From NCBI RefSeq assembly GCF_001535545.1, contig NZ_CP014141.1, forward strand, positions 1,550,001 to 1,614,000: a stretch of DNA of 64,000 nucleotides. Direction: 5' to 3'. Below, in pieces: positions 19,522-26,553 of this stretch. Below the pieces are notes generated by a model that ran no database searches, was not told the origin of the DNA, and was given only the letters and a program-made list of their open reading frames with translations. This DNA is from Thermus parvatiensis (GTDB lineage Bacteria > Deinococcota > Deinococci > Deinococcales > Thermaceae). Made by a program: the position numbers and the translations under genes. Numbering within the stretch: the first letter of the stretch is position 1; each line of letters begins with the position of its first letter.

Positions 19522-19608
19522 CGCCTTTCCCGGGCGGCGGTCCACCTTGTTACGCATTTCTCATGTTGGCCGGGTATCCTCCGGGCAAAGACAGGGGCGC
19601 CCGTGGGC

Positions 19609-19614
19609 TAGACT
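19609..19614 (+). promoter_or_regulatory. -10 candidate of the PfkB-family kinase gene
   Basis: TAGACT lies 38 nt before the ATG at 19653. The leader in between carries AGGAGG at 19642-19647, so this gene uses a conventional ribosome binding site, unlike many neighbours. Confidence 0.4.
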
Positions 19615-19652
19615 AAGGGCAGACCCTTGCGCGTACGGGTTAAGGAGGCAAG

Positions 19653-20572
19653 ATGCGGTTCTTCGTGCTGGGAGACGTTTCCGTGGACCTGCTTTTCTTC
19701 CTGGAGCGCATCCCCGAGCCAGGGGAGGAGGTGCCCTCGAGGCGGGCCTTGATGAAGCCAGGCGGGGCCGGGGGAACCTTGGCGGCCCAGCTCGCAAGCC
19801 TAGGCCACCGGGTCTTCCTGGCGGGCCGGGTGGGGAAGGACCCCTTCGCCGAGCTCGCCCTAAGCCGGGTGCGGGAGGCGGGGGTGGACCTCCGGTACCT
19901 CCAGGAGGATCTGGAGCACACCACAAGCTCCGTCCTCATCCTGGTGGTGCCCGGGGGGAGAGGGCCATGGTGAGCGCCGAGGGGGCGAGCCGCTACCTGG
20001 ATCCCGCCCTCTTCAAGCCCCGCTTCCTGGACCAGGTGGACGCCGTGGTCCTCTCCGCCTACGCCCTGGTGGGCGGGCCTTCCCGGAGCTACGCCGCCGA
20101 GGTCCTGGAGGCGGCGCGAAGGCGGGAGCTTCCCGTTTTCGCCGACCTCGGGGCCGGGGCGGTGCGGGCCGCAGGAAAGGAACTTCTCAAGCACCTTCGG
20201 GGGGTGAGCTGGCTCCTCATGAACGAGGGGGAGCTCAAAACCCTCACCGGTGCCTCCTCCATCTCCCAGGGGGTGGCAAGGCTCCGCCAGGAGGGGTTCC
20301 AACGCCTCGCCGTCAAGGTGGGGGCCATGGGCTCCATCGTGGTCACCCCGGAAGGGGAGGAGCTTCTAGAGCCCTTCCCCATAGAGGACATCGTGGACTC
20401 CACCGGGGCGGGGGACGCCTACACCGCCGCCTTCGCCCACGCCATCCTGGAGGGCAAAAGCCCCGTGGAGGCGGGCCGGCTTGCCAACCTGGCGGGCGCT
20501 TTAGCCGCCACCGCCATCGGAGCCCAGGGACGGCTCGTCACCCTAGAGGACCTCAAAGTAGCGGCGGGCTAG
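19653..20572 (+). CDS. PfkB-family carbohydrate kinase (frameshifted in this sequence)
   Basis: ATP-dependent sugar or nucleoside kinase of the ribokinase family. The N-terminal part has LGDVSVDLLFFLERIP and KPGGAGGTLAAQLASLG (sugar-binding GG motif). The C-terminal part has DSTGAGDAYTAAFAHA, the anion hole with the catalytic aspartate. The frame is lost in the G run 19953-19958; one extra G gives VVPGGERAMVSAEGASRYL. The restored length is about 306 residues. The substrate cannot be named. The 3' end overlaps hisH on the other strand by 30 nt. Confidence 0.85.
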
Positions 20573-21139
20573 GGCGAGGAAGGCCAGCCCCGCCTTCCCG
20601 CTCTTCTCGGGGTGGAACTGGGGCGCAAGAAGGTTTTCCTTGGCGAGGAGGGCGGTGAAGGGGGTGCCCTCGTACTCCCCCTTCCCTAGGGAGTAGGGGG
20701 TGAGGGGGCCGTAGTAGGAGTTGGCGAAGTAAAAGTGGCGCCCCGTAAGGGGGGCAAAGGGCCCGCCGAACTCTAGGGCGTTCCAGCCCATCTGGGGGAC
20801 CCGGCCTCCAGAGAAGCGCCGCACCTCCCCGGGCACGAGGCCAAGCCCCCTCACCCCTGGGGCCTCTTCGCTTCCCTCATAGAGGACCTGCATCCCCACG
20901 CAGATACCGAGGAAGGGAAGGCCCCTCTCCAGGTGGTGGAGAACCCGCTCCACAAAGCCGCTCCCCTGGAAGGCCCGCATGACCTGGCCGAAGTGCCCCT
21001 GCCCGGGCAGCACCAGGAGGTCGGCCTCGGGGTAGGCCTGGGGATGGGAGGCCACCCAGACGGTGAAGCCGGTGGCCTCGAGGGCCTTGGCGGCGCTTCT
21101 AAGGTTTCCCGAGCCGTAGTCAATAACGAGCGCCTTCAT
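20543..21139 (-). CDS. hisH: Imidazole glycerol phosphate synthase subunit HisH
   Basis: Glutaminase subunit that supplies ammonia to HisF in histidine synthesis. MKALVIDYGSGNLRSAAKALE is the class I amidotransferase start, LGICVGMQVLYEGSEE holds the nucleophilic cysteine (GICVGMQ), and APQFHPEKSGKAG holds the catalytic His and Glu. The ATG at 21139 has GGAGGG 3 nt upstream. hisF is not in the window. It is downstream of hisC-hisB in the same direction, after a 124-bp gap that contains a perfect inverted repeat. Confidence 0.94.
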   Translation of the reverse strand: MKALVIDYGSGNLRSAAKALEATGFTVWVASHPQAYPEADLLVLPGQGHFGQVMRAFQGSGFVERVLHHLERGLPFLGICVGMQVLYEGSEEAPGVRGLGLVPGEVRRFSGGRVPQMGWNALEFGGPFAPLTGRHFYFANSYYGPLTPYSLGKGEYEGTPFTALLAKENLLAPQFHPEKSGKAGLAFLALARRYFEVL

Positions 21140-21231
21140 CTTCCCTCCGCTTGGGGACCGCATGGGGTTCCAGGGCCTTTTTCCCCACTTTGACGGCGAA
21201 ACCTTCCGTATCGGACATTTTCCCCGGGGCT

Positions 21232-21257
21232 CCCATCCTGAGATACGTCAGGATGGG
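21232..21257 (-). repeat. Perfect 10-bp inverted repeat between hisB and hisH
   Basis: CCCATCCTGA and its exact complement are separated by GATACG. The RNA hairpin would be stable but has no U-run on either strand, so it is not a classic terminator. It may stabilise the hisB mRNA end, act as an attenuating structure before hisH, or be an operator. Confidence 0.55.
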
Positions 21258-21263
21258 GCGGTG

Positions 21264-21848
21264 TCATAACACTCCCTTGGTGCTGGGCACCCCCTCCCCC
21301 GTGCGCCGGGTGGCCCGGTGGAGGGCCCGGGCCAAAGCCTTGAAGCTGGCCTCCACCACGTGGTGGGCCTCCCTCCCCGAAAGGAGCCTAAGGTGGAGGG
21401 TGAGCCGGCCATGGTTCACCAGGCCCCGCAGGAACTCCCGCAGGTGGTAGTGGTTCACCCCCCCCGCCTCCCCCACCACGGGCCATTCCTCGGGGCGGTA
21501 CTCCAGGTGGGGCCTTCCCGAAAGGTCCAAGACGCAAAGCACCAACGTCTCGTCCATGGGAGCGAAGGCCTCGGCGTAGCGCTCCAGGCCCACCCCCTCC
21601 CCCAGGGCCTCCTTCAAGGCCATCCCCAGAGCGATGCCCACGTCCTCCACGAGGTGGTGCACGTCCACCTCGAGGTCCCCCCTGGCCTCCACCTCTAAAA
21701 GAAAGCGGCCGTGGCGCTGGAGCTGGAGGAGCATGTGGTCCAGGAAGGGGAGGCCCGTGTCCACCTTCCCCCCGGTGGGCCCGTCCAGGCCTAGGCGGAG
21801 CCGCACCCAGGTCTCCGCCGTGGCCCGTTCCACCAATGCCTCACGCAT
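21264..21848 (-). CDS. hisB: Imidazoleglycerol-phosphate dehydratase
   Basis: Manganese enzyme catalysing the sixth step of histidine synthesis. The 194-residue monofunctional form carries the two metal-binding motifs: GLPFLDHML followed by HHLVEDVGIALG (DVHHLVED), and later VNHYHLREFLRGLVNHGRLTLH with HHVVEASFKALARAL. It overlaps the hisC 3' end by 8 nt, so the two are translationally coupled. Length and motifs are normal. Confidence 0.96.
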   Translation of the reverse strand: MREALVERATAETWVRLRLGLDGPTGGKVDTGLPFLDHMLLQLQRHGRFLLEVEARGDLEVDVHHLVEDVGIALGMALKEALGEGVGLERYAEAFAPMDETLVLCVLDLSGRPHLEYRPEEWPVVGEAGGVNHYHLREFLRGLVNHGRLTLHLRLLSGREAHHVVEASFKALARALHRATRRTGEGVPSTKGVL

Positions 21849-22884
21849 AGGCCACCCCGAAAGCCGCCCTTAAAAAAGCGTCCATCTCCTCCTTTAGGCC
21901 CACGGTCACCCGGAGGCACCCTTCGAGCCCCGGGTAGCGGTCCTGCCGGCGCACCAGGACGCCCTGGGAAAGGAGGTGGCGGAAGGCCTCCTCTGCATCC
22001 GGGGTCCTGACCAGGAGGAAGTTGGTGTGGCTCGGGTAGGGACGCCAGGTGGGGTGGGCGAGGAGCTCCCGGTAGACCCGCTCCCTCTGGGCCACCACCT
22101 CCCCCACCACCTTCTCCACGTAGCCCGGATTTTCCAAGATCACCTCCAGGATGGCCCCGGTGTGGGCGGGGAGCACGAAGGGGGGAAGCACCTCCCGCAC
22201 CACCGCCGCCACCTCCGGGCTTCCCAGGAGGTACCCGGCGCGGACCCCCCCCAAGGAGAAGGCCTTGGAGAAGGTGCGAAGCAGGGCCACGTGGGGGTTT
22301 TCCCGGGCGAGGTGGCTAAAGTCCGTCCCGGCGAACTCCCGGTAGGCCTCGTCCACCACCAGAAGACCCCCCACCTCCCTGGCCCGCTCCGCCAGGGCCC
22401 TCAAGGCCTCCTCCGGGAAGAGGGTCCCCGTGGGGGCGTGGGGGTTAGGGAGGAAGAGGAGCCCGCCCCGGAAGGCCCGAAGGAGCTCCTCCAGGGGCAG
22501 GGCGAAACCCTCCCCCAAGGGCACCGCCCGGTAGGGCGTCCCCGCCACCTTGGCGGCGTGGGCATAGTGGGGGAAGGAGGGGGAAAGGTCCAGAACCTCC
22601 TCCGCCGCCAGGGCCAAGGCCAGGATGAGGAGGTTGGAGCCGGGAGCGAAAACGATCCCCTCCTCGGGCCAGTTCAAAAGGGCGGCAAGCCTTTTCCGTA
22701 GCGTTTCGGCGTGGATCTCGGGGTAGCGGTTCCAAGGAAGCGCCCGAAGCCGCTTTAAAGCCTCCTCCTTAAGGACCTCGGGAAGGTCAAAGGGGCTTTC
22801 GTTCTGGTCCAGCTTTACCGGGGCCTCTTCCCTTTTGTAGGGGTAAGGGGCGAGGCCCCGAAGGTGCGCCTTGAAGGCCCGCAT
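21841..22884 (-). CDS. hisC: Histidinol-phosphate aminotransferase
   Basis: PLP aminotransferase converting imidazole acetol phosphate to histidinol phosphate. The 347 residues include KLDQNESPFDLP near the N-terminus, LPNPHAPTGTLFP, VVDEAYREFAGTDF and the PLP lysine in LLRTFSKAFSLGGVRAGYLLG. It starts at the ATG at 22884 behind a leaderless-type TATACT. It leads a minus-strand hisC-hisB-(gap)-hisH group. A broader aminotransferase role, for example on aromatic substrates, is possible in this family. Confidence 0.94.
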   Translation of the reverse strand: MRAFKAHLRGLAPYPYKREEAPVKLDQNESPFDLPEVLKEEALKRLRALPWNRYPEIHAETLRKRLAALLNWPEEGIVFAPGSNLLILALALAAEEVLDLSPSFPHYAHAAKVAGTPYRAVPLGEGFALPLEELLRAFRGGLLFLPNPHAPTGTLFPEEALRALAERAREVGGLLVVDEAYREFAGTDFSHLARENPHVALLRTFSKAFSLGGVRAGYLLGSPEVAAVVREVLPPFVLPAHTGAILEVILENPGYVEKVVGEVVAQRERVYRELLAHPTWRPYPSHTNFLLVRTPDAEEAFRHLLSQGVLVRRQDRYPGLEGCLRVTVGLKEEMDAFLRAAFGVAYA

Positions 22885-22890
22885 GCCCCG

Positions 22891-22896
22891 AGTATA
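22891..22896 (-). promoter_or_regulatory. -10 element (leaderless type) of hisC
   Basis: TATACT on the minus strand ends 6 nt before the hisC ATG at 22884. Confidence 0.55.
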
Positions 22897-22903
22897 GGGG
22901 GCC

Positions 22904-23521
22904 TTAGCGCCAGGAGACCACCCTGTCCATGGGCAGGCGGTGGGAGGGGTAGCCCTCCTCGGCGGGGTAACCCAAGGGCAGAAGGGCGGGGATGGCCACG
23001 TGCTTGGGAAACCCCAGGAGCTCCTTCACCCGCTCCGGGTCAAAGCCCAGCATGGGGACGCTCCCCAGACCGTGGGCCTCCAGAAGCAAAAGAAGGTAGC
23101 CCAGGAGGATGTAGCTTTGGCCGGCCGCCCACCGGGCCCTTTCCTCAGGGGTCATGGCGGCGAAGGCCCTTTGGATAGCTGCTTTCTGGGCCTCCCTTTT
23201 CTCCCCCTGGACCCCAGGATGGATGACCTCGTCCAGATGGGCTAGGGCGTCCTCGAGGTCGGCGTAAAGGACCAGGACCACGGGGGCCTCCTCCACCTGC
23301 GCCTGGCCGAAGGCGGCCTCCCTAAGGGCCTTCTTCAGGGCAGGGTCCCGCACCACCACGACCCGCCAGGGCTGGAGGTTCCAGGCGGAGGGCGCCCGGA
23401 GGGCGGCCTCGAGGATTTCCCGAAGAAGCCCTTCGGGCACGGGGTCCTTCCGGTAACGCCGGATGGAGCGCCTCTTTAGGGCCGCCGTCTTCGCGTCCAA
23501 AACGGGAAGGGTCGCCTCCAT
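22904..23521 (-). CDS. nox: NADH oxidase / nitroreductase-family flavoprotein
   Basis: FMN or FAD enzyme oxidising NAD(P)H, known in T. thermophilus as the hydrogen-peroxide-forming NADH oxidase. The 205 residues start MEATLPVLDAKTAALKRRSIRRY and contain APSAWNLQPWRVVVV (flavin-binding segment) and PMLGFDPERVKELLGFPKHVA. Compared with the T. thermophilus protein I remember, the middle (MTPEERARWAAGQ) and the region after GFDPERV differ clearly, more than for most genes here. This suggests a distinct strain or local recombination. Confidence 0.9.
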   Translation of the reverse strand: MEATLPVLDAKTAALKRRSIRRYRKDPVPEGLLREILEAALRAPSAWNLQPWRVVVVRDPALKKALREAAFGQAQVEEAPVVLVLYADLEDALAHLDEVIHPGVQGEKREAQKAAIQRAFAAMTPEERARWAAGQSYILLGYLLLLLEAHGLGSVPMLGFDPERVKELLGFPKHVAIPALLPLGYPAEEGYPSHRLPMDRVVSWR

Positions 23522-23574
23522 ACCTGGGGAAGCTTAACCTGGGGGATGGACCCTTTTTGTGAACCAAAGCGCTT

Positions 23575-23893
23575 TCAAGCGGAGAGGAACCCGCCGTCCA
23601 CCGGCACCACCGCCCCGTTCACGTAACTTGCTAAGTCGCTGACCAGGAAAAGAATCACCCGAGCCACCTCGTCCGGGTCCCCAAAGCGGCCCATGGGGAG
23701 CCGGGCCTGGAAGAAGAAGCCGGTGGCCATCTTGTCCCAGTTCACCTTAAGAAGGGTGCGGCGCACGGCCTCCCTTACCCCTTCGGTGCGGATCCCCCCG
23801 GGCACCACCACGTTGGCCCGGATCCGCTTCCCGTACTCCCGGGCCAAAGCCCGAGTCAAAGCCACCACCCCCGCCTTAGAGAAAAGAGGGGGT
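23575..23893 (-). pseudogene. 5'-truncated short-chain dehydrogenase/reductase gene
   Basis: Only the C-terminal half of an SDR remains: SKAGVVALTRALAREYGKRIRANVVVPGGIRTEGV, then RLPMGRFGDPDEVARVILFLVSDLASYVNGAVVPVDGGFLSA. The nucleotide-binding GxxxGxG region is missing. The catalytic lysine (SKAG) is present but the tyrosine four residues before it is replaced by proline, because the reading frame enters foreign sequence there. The open frame continues upstream into the IS200/IS605-like remnant only by chance. The break coincides with the remnant's edge, so insertion or a rearrangement around it probably destroyed the gene. Confidence 0.75.
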
Positions 23894-23899
23894 GTGGGG

Positions 23900-24132
23900 G
23901 AGCTATAATCCCCCGCGAATTCATTCCGGGGATACATAGACTCCCCCACTTGCTCCGAAGGAGCACAAATTCTGTGGTATAATTCTCCGTGGGAGAGTCT
24001 GTGCTGAAACGCCACCTCCCAGATACGGAGTCAAGGTTTTTCTGGGCTTGGACGGAGCCTTCGGGGATGGATACGGCAAGGGCCGTTCCGTGAGAACCGA
24101 GAAGCCCCGTTCTTCAGAACGGGGAGTCGTCA
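23900..24132 (+). mobile_element. IS200/IS605-like element remnant without transposase
   Basis: About 230 bp of conspicuously AT-richer sequence. It contains a left hairpin TGCTCC-GAA-GGAGCA (23951-23965), two TATAAT boxes (23904-23909 and 23978-23983), and at the right a perfect hairpin CCCCGTTCT-TC-AGAACGGGG (24105-24124) followed by AGTCGTCAC. A GAAGCCCCGT...ACGGGG hairpin followed by GTCAC is characteristic of the right end of many IS605/IS1341-type elements, downstream of tnpB. No TnpA or TnpB coding sequence is visible. The limits are approximate. Confidence 0.6.
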
Positions 24133-24147
24133 CGAATAGGAAGACTC

Positions 24148-24167
24148 GCTCTAGCGAAAGCCAGAGC
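24148..24167 (-). other. GNRA-capped hairpin downstream of thiL
   Basis: GCTCT-A-GC-GAAA-GC-C-AGAGC can fold into a 7-bp stem with one mismatch and a GAAA loop. It lies between the remnant and the thiL stop. It has no U-run, so a terminator role is uncertain. Confidence 0.35.
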
Positions 24168-24174
24168 AGGGCAC

Positions 24175-25109
24175 TTAGAAGTGGGTATACCCCTTCCGGG
24201 GAAGGGGCGCCCCCCGGAGATAAACCCCTTCCCCCGCCACCACCCTCCCTGCCCGGAAGAGGGGAAGCCCTTTGGCCTTGGCCCTCGCTTCCACCGCGGC
24301 CGCCCCTTCCTGTGGCACCACCAGGACCGCCTCAAACTCCTCGCCCCCGTAGAGGACGAGCTCCAAGGCCGCCTCCTCTCCTCCCGCAAAGGCCAGCACG
24401 TCCGGGTAGAGGGGAAGAACCTCCAGCTCCACCCGTACGCCGAGCTCGGAAAGCTGCCAAAGGGTTTCCGCCAGGCCGTCGGAGGAGTCCAGGCTTCCCC
24501 GGAGGAGGCCGGAGAGGGCGAGAAGCTCCAGGCGAGGCAGGGGGTAGAAAGCCGCCTCCCGAATTTCGGGAAAGCCTTCCAAGGAGCGCCCCTCGTAGTG
24601 GGCCCGGATGGCCGCCCCCGTCCTCCCCCACCGGTCCCCGGCGAGGTAGAGGAGGTCCCCGGGGAGGGCCTTCCGGGGCAGGGGGGCCTCCGCCAGGGCG
24701 TAGCCGGAGACGGTGAGGGCCACCTCCACCCCCCGGTTCGTGTCCCCCCGAGGAGGAAGGCCCCAAGCCGCTTTGCCGCCTCCGCCGCCCCGCGCACGAG
24801 CTCCAAGACGAAGCCCTCCTCCAGGTCCTCGGGCAGGAAAAGGCCCAAGGTGAAGCCCAAGGGCCGCCCCATCTTGACAAGGAGGTCCGAGGCCGTGGCC
24901 GCCACCCCCCGAAACCCCACCTCAAAGGGCCCCATGCCCCTTAGGGCCACCTCCCGGTAGAGGAAGCCGTCGGTCTTGAGGAGCCAGGCCCTCCCCTCCG
25001 CCCACACCCCCCCGGCGTCGTCCCCTGGGGGCAGGGGGGCGGCCTCAGGGTAGCCCAGGGGGGCTAGCTTCCGGAGAAGCGCACGCTCGCCCAGGTCTTT
25101 AAGCCGCAT
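24175..25109 (-). CDS. thiL: Thiamine-monophosphate kinase (frameshifted in this sequence)
   Basis: Phosphorylates thiamine monophosphate to the active pyrophosphate. The N-terminal part shows LPPGDDAGGVW, the magnesium-binding GDDAA-like motif, and LLKTDGFLYREV. The C-terminal part has GSLDSSDGLAETLWQLSELG and VLYGGEEFEAVLVV, both family hallmarks. The frame is lost in the C run 24744-24749; one base more gives LLGGDTNRGVEVALTVSG, the canonical GGDT motif. The ATG at 25109 has TAGCCT (25116-25121) 6 nt upstream. The 3' end abuts the IS200/IS605-like remnant. Confidence 0.92.
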
Positions 25110-25115
25110 ACATCC

Positions 25116-25130
25116 AGGCTAGGGTATCAT
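25116..25130. promoter_or_regulatory. Divergent leaderless promoters of thiL and the ComB-like gene
   Basis: Only 27 bp separate the two start codons. TAGCCT on the minus strand (25116-25121) is 6 nt from the thiL ATG, and TATCAT on the plus strand (25125-25130) is 6 nt from the GTG at 25137. The two -10 boxes are 3 bp apart, so both promoters can hardly be occupied together. Confidence 0.5.
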
Positions 25131-25136
25131 GGCGGG

Positions 25137-25853
25137 GTGTGCCGGGTTGACCTGTGCCGAAGGCCGGCCCGGGGTCCCCTGATCCTGGTGGAAGTCCTGC
25201 CCGCGGGAAGCGTCCTCACCCGCCTTCTTGCCTTGGGAGCGCGGGAGGTCTGGGTGGCCCCGGGGCCGAAGGTGGCCCGCCTCCTGGCGGAGGCCTTCCC
25301 GGAGGAAGCCCTTCTCCTCGGGGAAGTGGAGGGGTTTCCCCCGGAAGGCTTTCACGGGAGGCTTTCCCTCCTGGACCTGGAGGCCGCCGAGGTCCGGGGC
25401 AGGCGGGCCGTGCTCTCGGCCCCTACCCTAAACGCGAGCCTCCTCCCAGAGGAGGAAGAGGTATACCTCGCTAGCCTGAGGAACGCCAAGGCGGTCCTCG
25501 AGGCCGCCCGGGAGCTCGAGGAACCCACCCTCCGCCCCTCGGGGGCGCCCGAGCCCCTGCTTTCGGCGGTGGTGGCCCTGGGGTTTCTTAAGCGCAAGCT
25601 CGCCCCCGAGGCCCCGCCGAGCCTTCCTACCCTCCTCCTCAAGGCCTTCCCCGACCCCCAGGAGGCCCTCTTCCAAAGCCCCGAGGGCCAGGCCCTCCAC
25701 CGCCAGGGCCGCACCGAGGAGCTGGCCTGGGCAAGCCTCATCGGAGTGGACCCCGTGGTGCCCAAACTCGCCGAGGTCCGCTTCTTCCCCAAGGAGGCCC
25801 ACGGGCTTAGCCGGGACCGGTACGCCCAAAGGTTCGTCCCATGGAAAGGCTGA
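25137..25853 (+). CDS. ComB-like protein (2-phosphosulfolactate phosphatase family, divergent)
   Basis: A 238-residue protein. The pattern LILVEVLPAGSVLTRLLALGAREVWVAPG resembles the opening of ComB phosphatases (VDVLRAsTTi...A...GA..V.p), and LSAPTLNASLL stands where ComB has GT-RAL. The usual conserved threonines and arginines are largely replaced, so the phosphatase activity on phosphosulfolactate is doubtful. The GTG start at 25137 is set by the leaderless -10. It overlaps the following glycosyltransferase by 13 nt and is probably in its operon. Confidence 0.55.
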   Translation: MCRVDLCRRPARGPLILVEVLPAGSVLTRLLALGAREVWVAPGPKVARLLAEAFPEEALLLGEVEGFPPEGFHGRLSLLDLEAAEVRGRRAVLSAPTLNASLLPEEEEVYLASLRNAKAVLEAARELEEPTLRPSGAPEPLLSAVVALGFLKRKLAPEAPPSLPTLLLKAFPDPQEALFQSPEGQALHRQGRTEELAWASLIGVDPVVPKLAEVRFFPKEAHGLSRDRYAQRFVPWKG

Positions 25854-26544
25854 CCCTCCTCGGCCTCCCCCTAGACCCCGTGGACATGGAGGAGGCCCTA
25901 AAGCGCATCGGGGGCTTCCTCCAAGAGGAAAGGACCCACCAGGTGGTGACCTTAAACCCCGAGATCGCCGTAAGGGCCCAGGAGGACGAGGCCTTGAGGC
26001 GGGCCGTCCTCGAGGCCGACCTCATCACCCCGGACGGGGTGGGGATCCTCTGGGCGGTGCGGCGCCTCCACGGCCTTGCCCTTAAAGAGCGGGTCACGGG
26101 GATTGACCTCACCCTGGCCCTCCTCCGCCGCTTTCCCGGGATCCGGGTCTACCTCCTCGGGGGAAGCCGGGGGTGGCCGAGGGAGCCGCCCGGGAGGTGG
26201 AACGCCTGGGAGGCGTGGTGGTGGGCTTCCACCACGGCTACTTCCAGGAGGAGGCCCCGGTGGTGGCGGCCATCCAAAAGGCCGCCCCCGACCTCCTCCT
26301 GGTAGGGATGGGGGAAAGGCAGGAAGCCTTCATCCACCGCCACAAGCCCCACCTCGAGGCCCGGGTGGCCATAGGGGTGGGGGGCACCCTGGACGTGCTG
26401 GCCGGGGAGGCCAGGCGCCCCCCCCTTTGGGCCCAGAGGCTCGGCCTGGAGTGGCTTTTAAGGGTGGGGCTAGACCCAAAGCGCTGGCGGAGGGCCCCCA
26501 GGCTTTTCCGCTTCGCTTACCTGGTCCTTAAGGAGGGGCGGTAG
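25841..26544 (+). CDS. WecG/TagA/CpsF-family glycosyltransferase (frameshifted)
   Basis: Membrane-associated transferase that adds a sugar, such as N-acetylmannosamine, to a polyprenyl-linked acceptor in cell-wall polymer synthesis. Visible hallmarks are VVTLNPEIAVRAQEDEALRRAVLEADLITPDGVGILWAVR in the first half and PDLLLVGMGERQEAFIHRHK plus ARVAIGVGGTLDVLAGEARRPP in the second. The frame is lost in the G run 26159-26163; one G more gives YLLGGKPGVAEGAAREVERLG. The full protein is about 234 residues, usual for the family. The acceptor in Thermus is unknown. Confidence 0.88.
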
Positions 26545-26553
26545 AATGTCCCC

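Noticed and set aside
23984..24090. Residual tnpB C-terminus inside the IS200/IS605-like remnant
   Set aside because: The plus-strand frame (ESVLKRHLPDTESRFFWAW...) shows no TnpB zinc-finger or RuvC motif.
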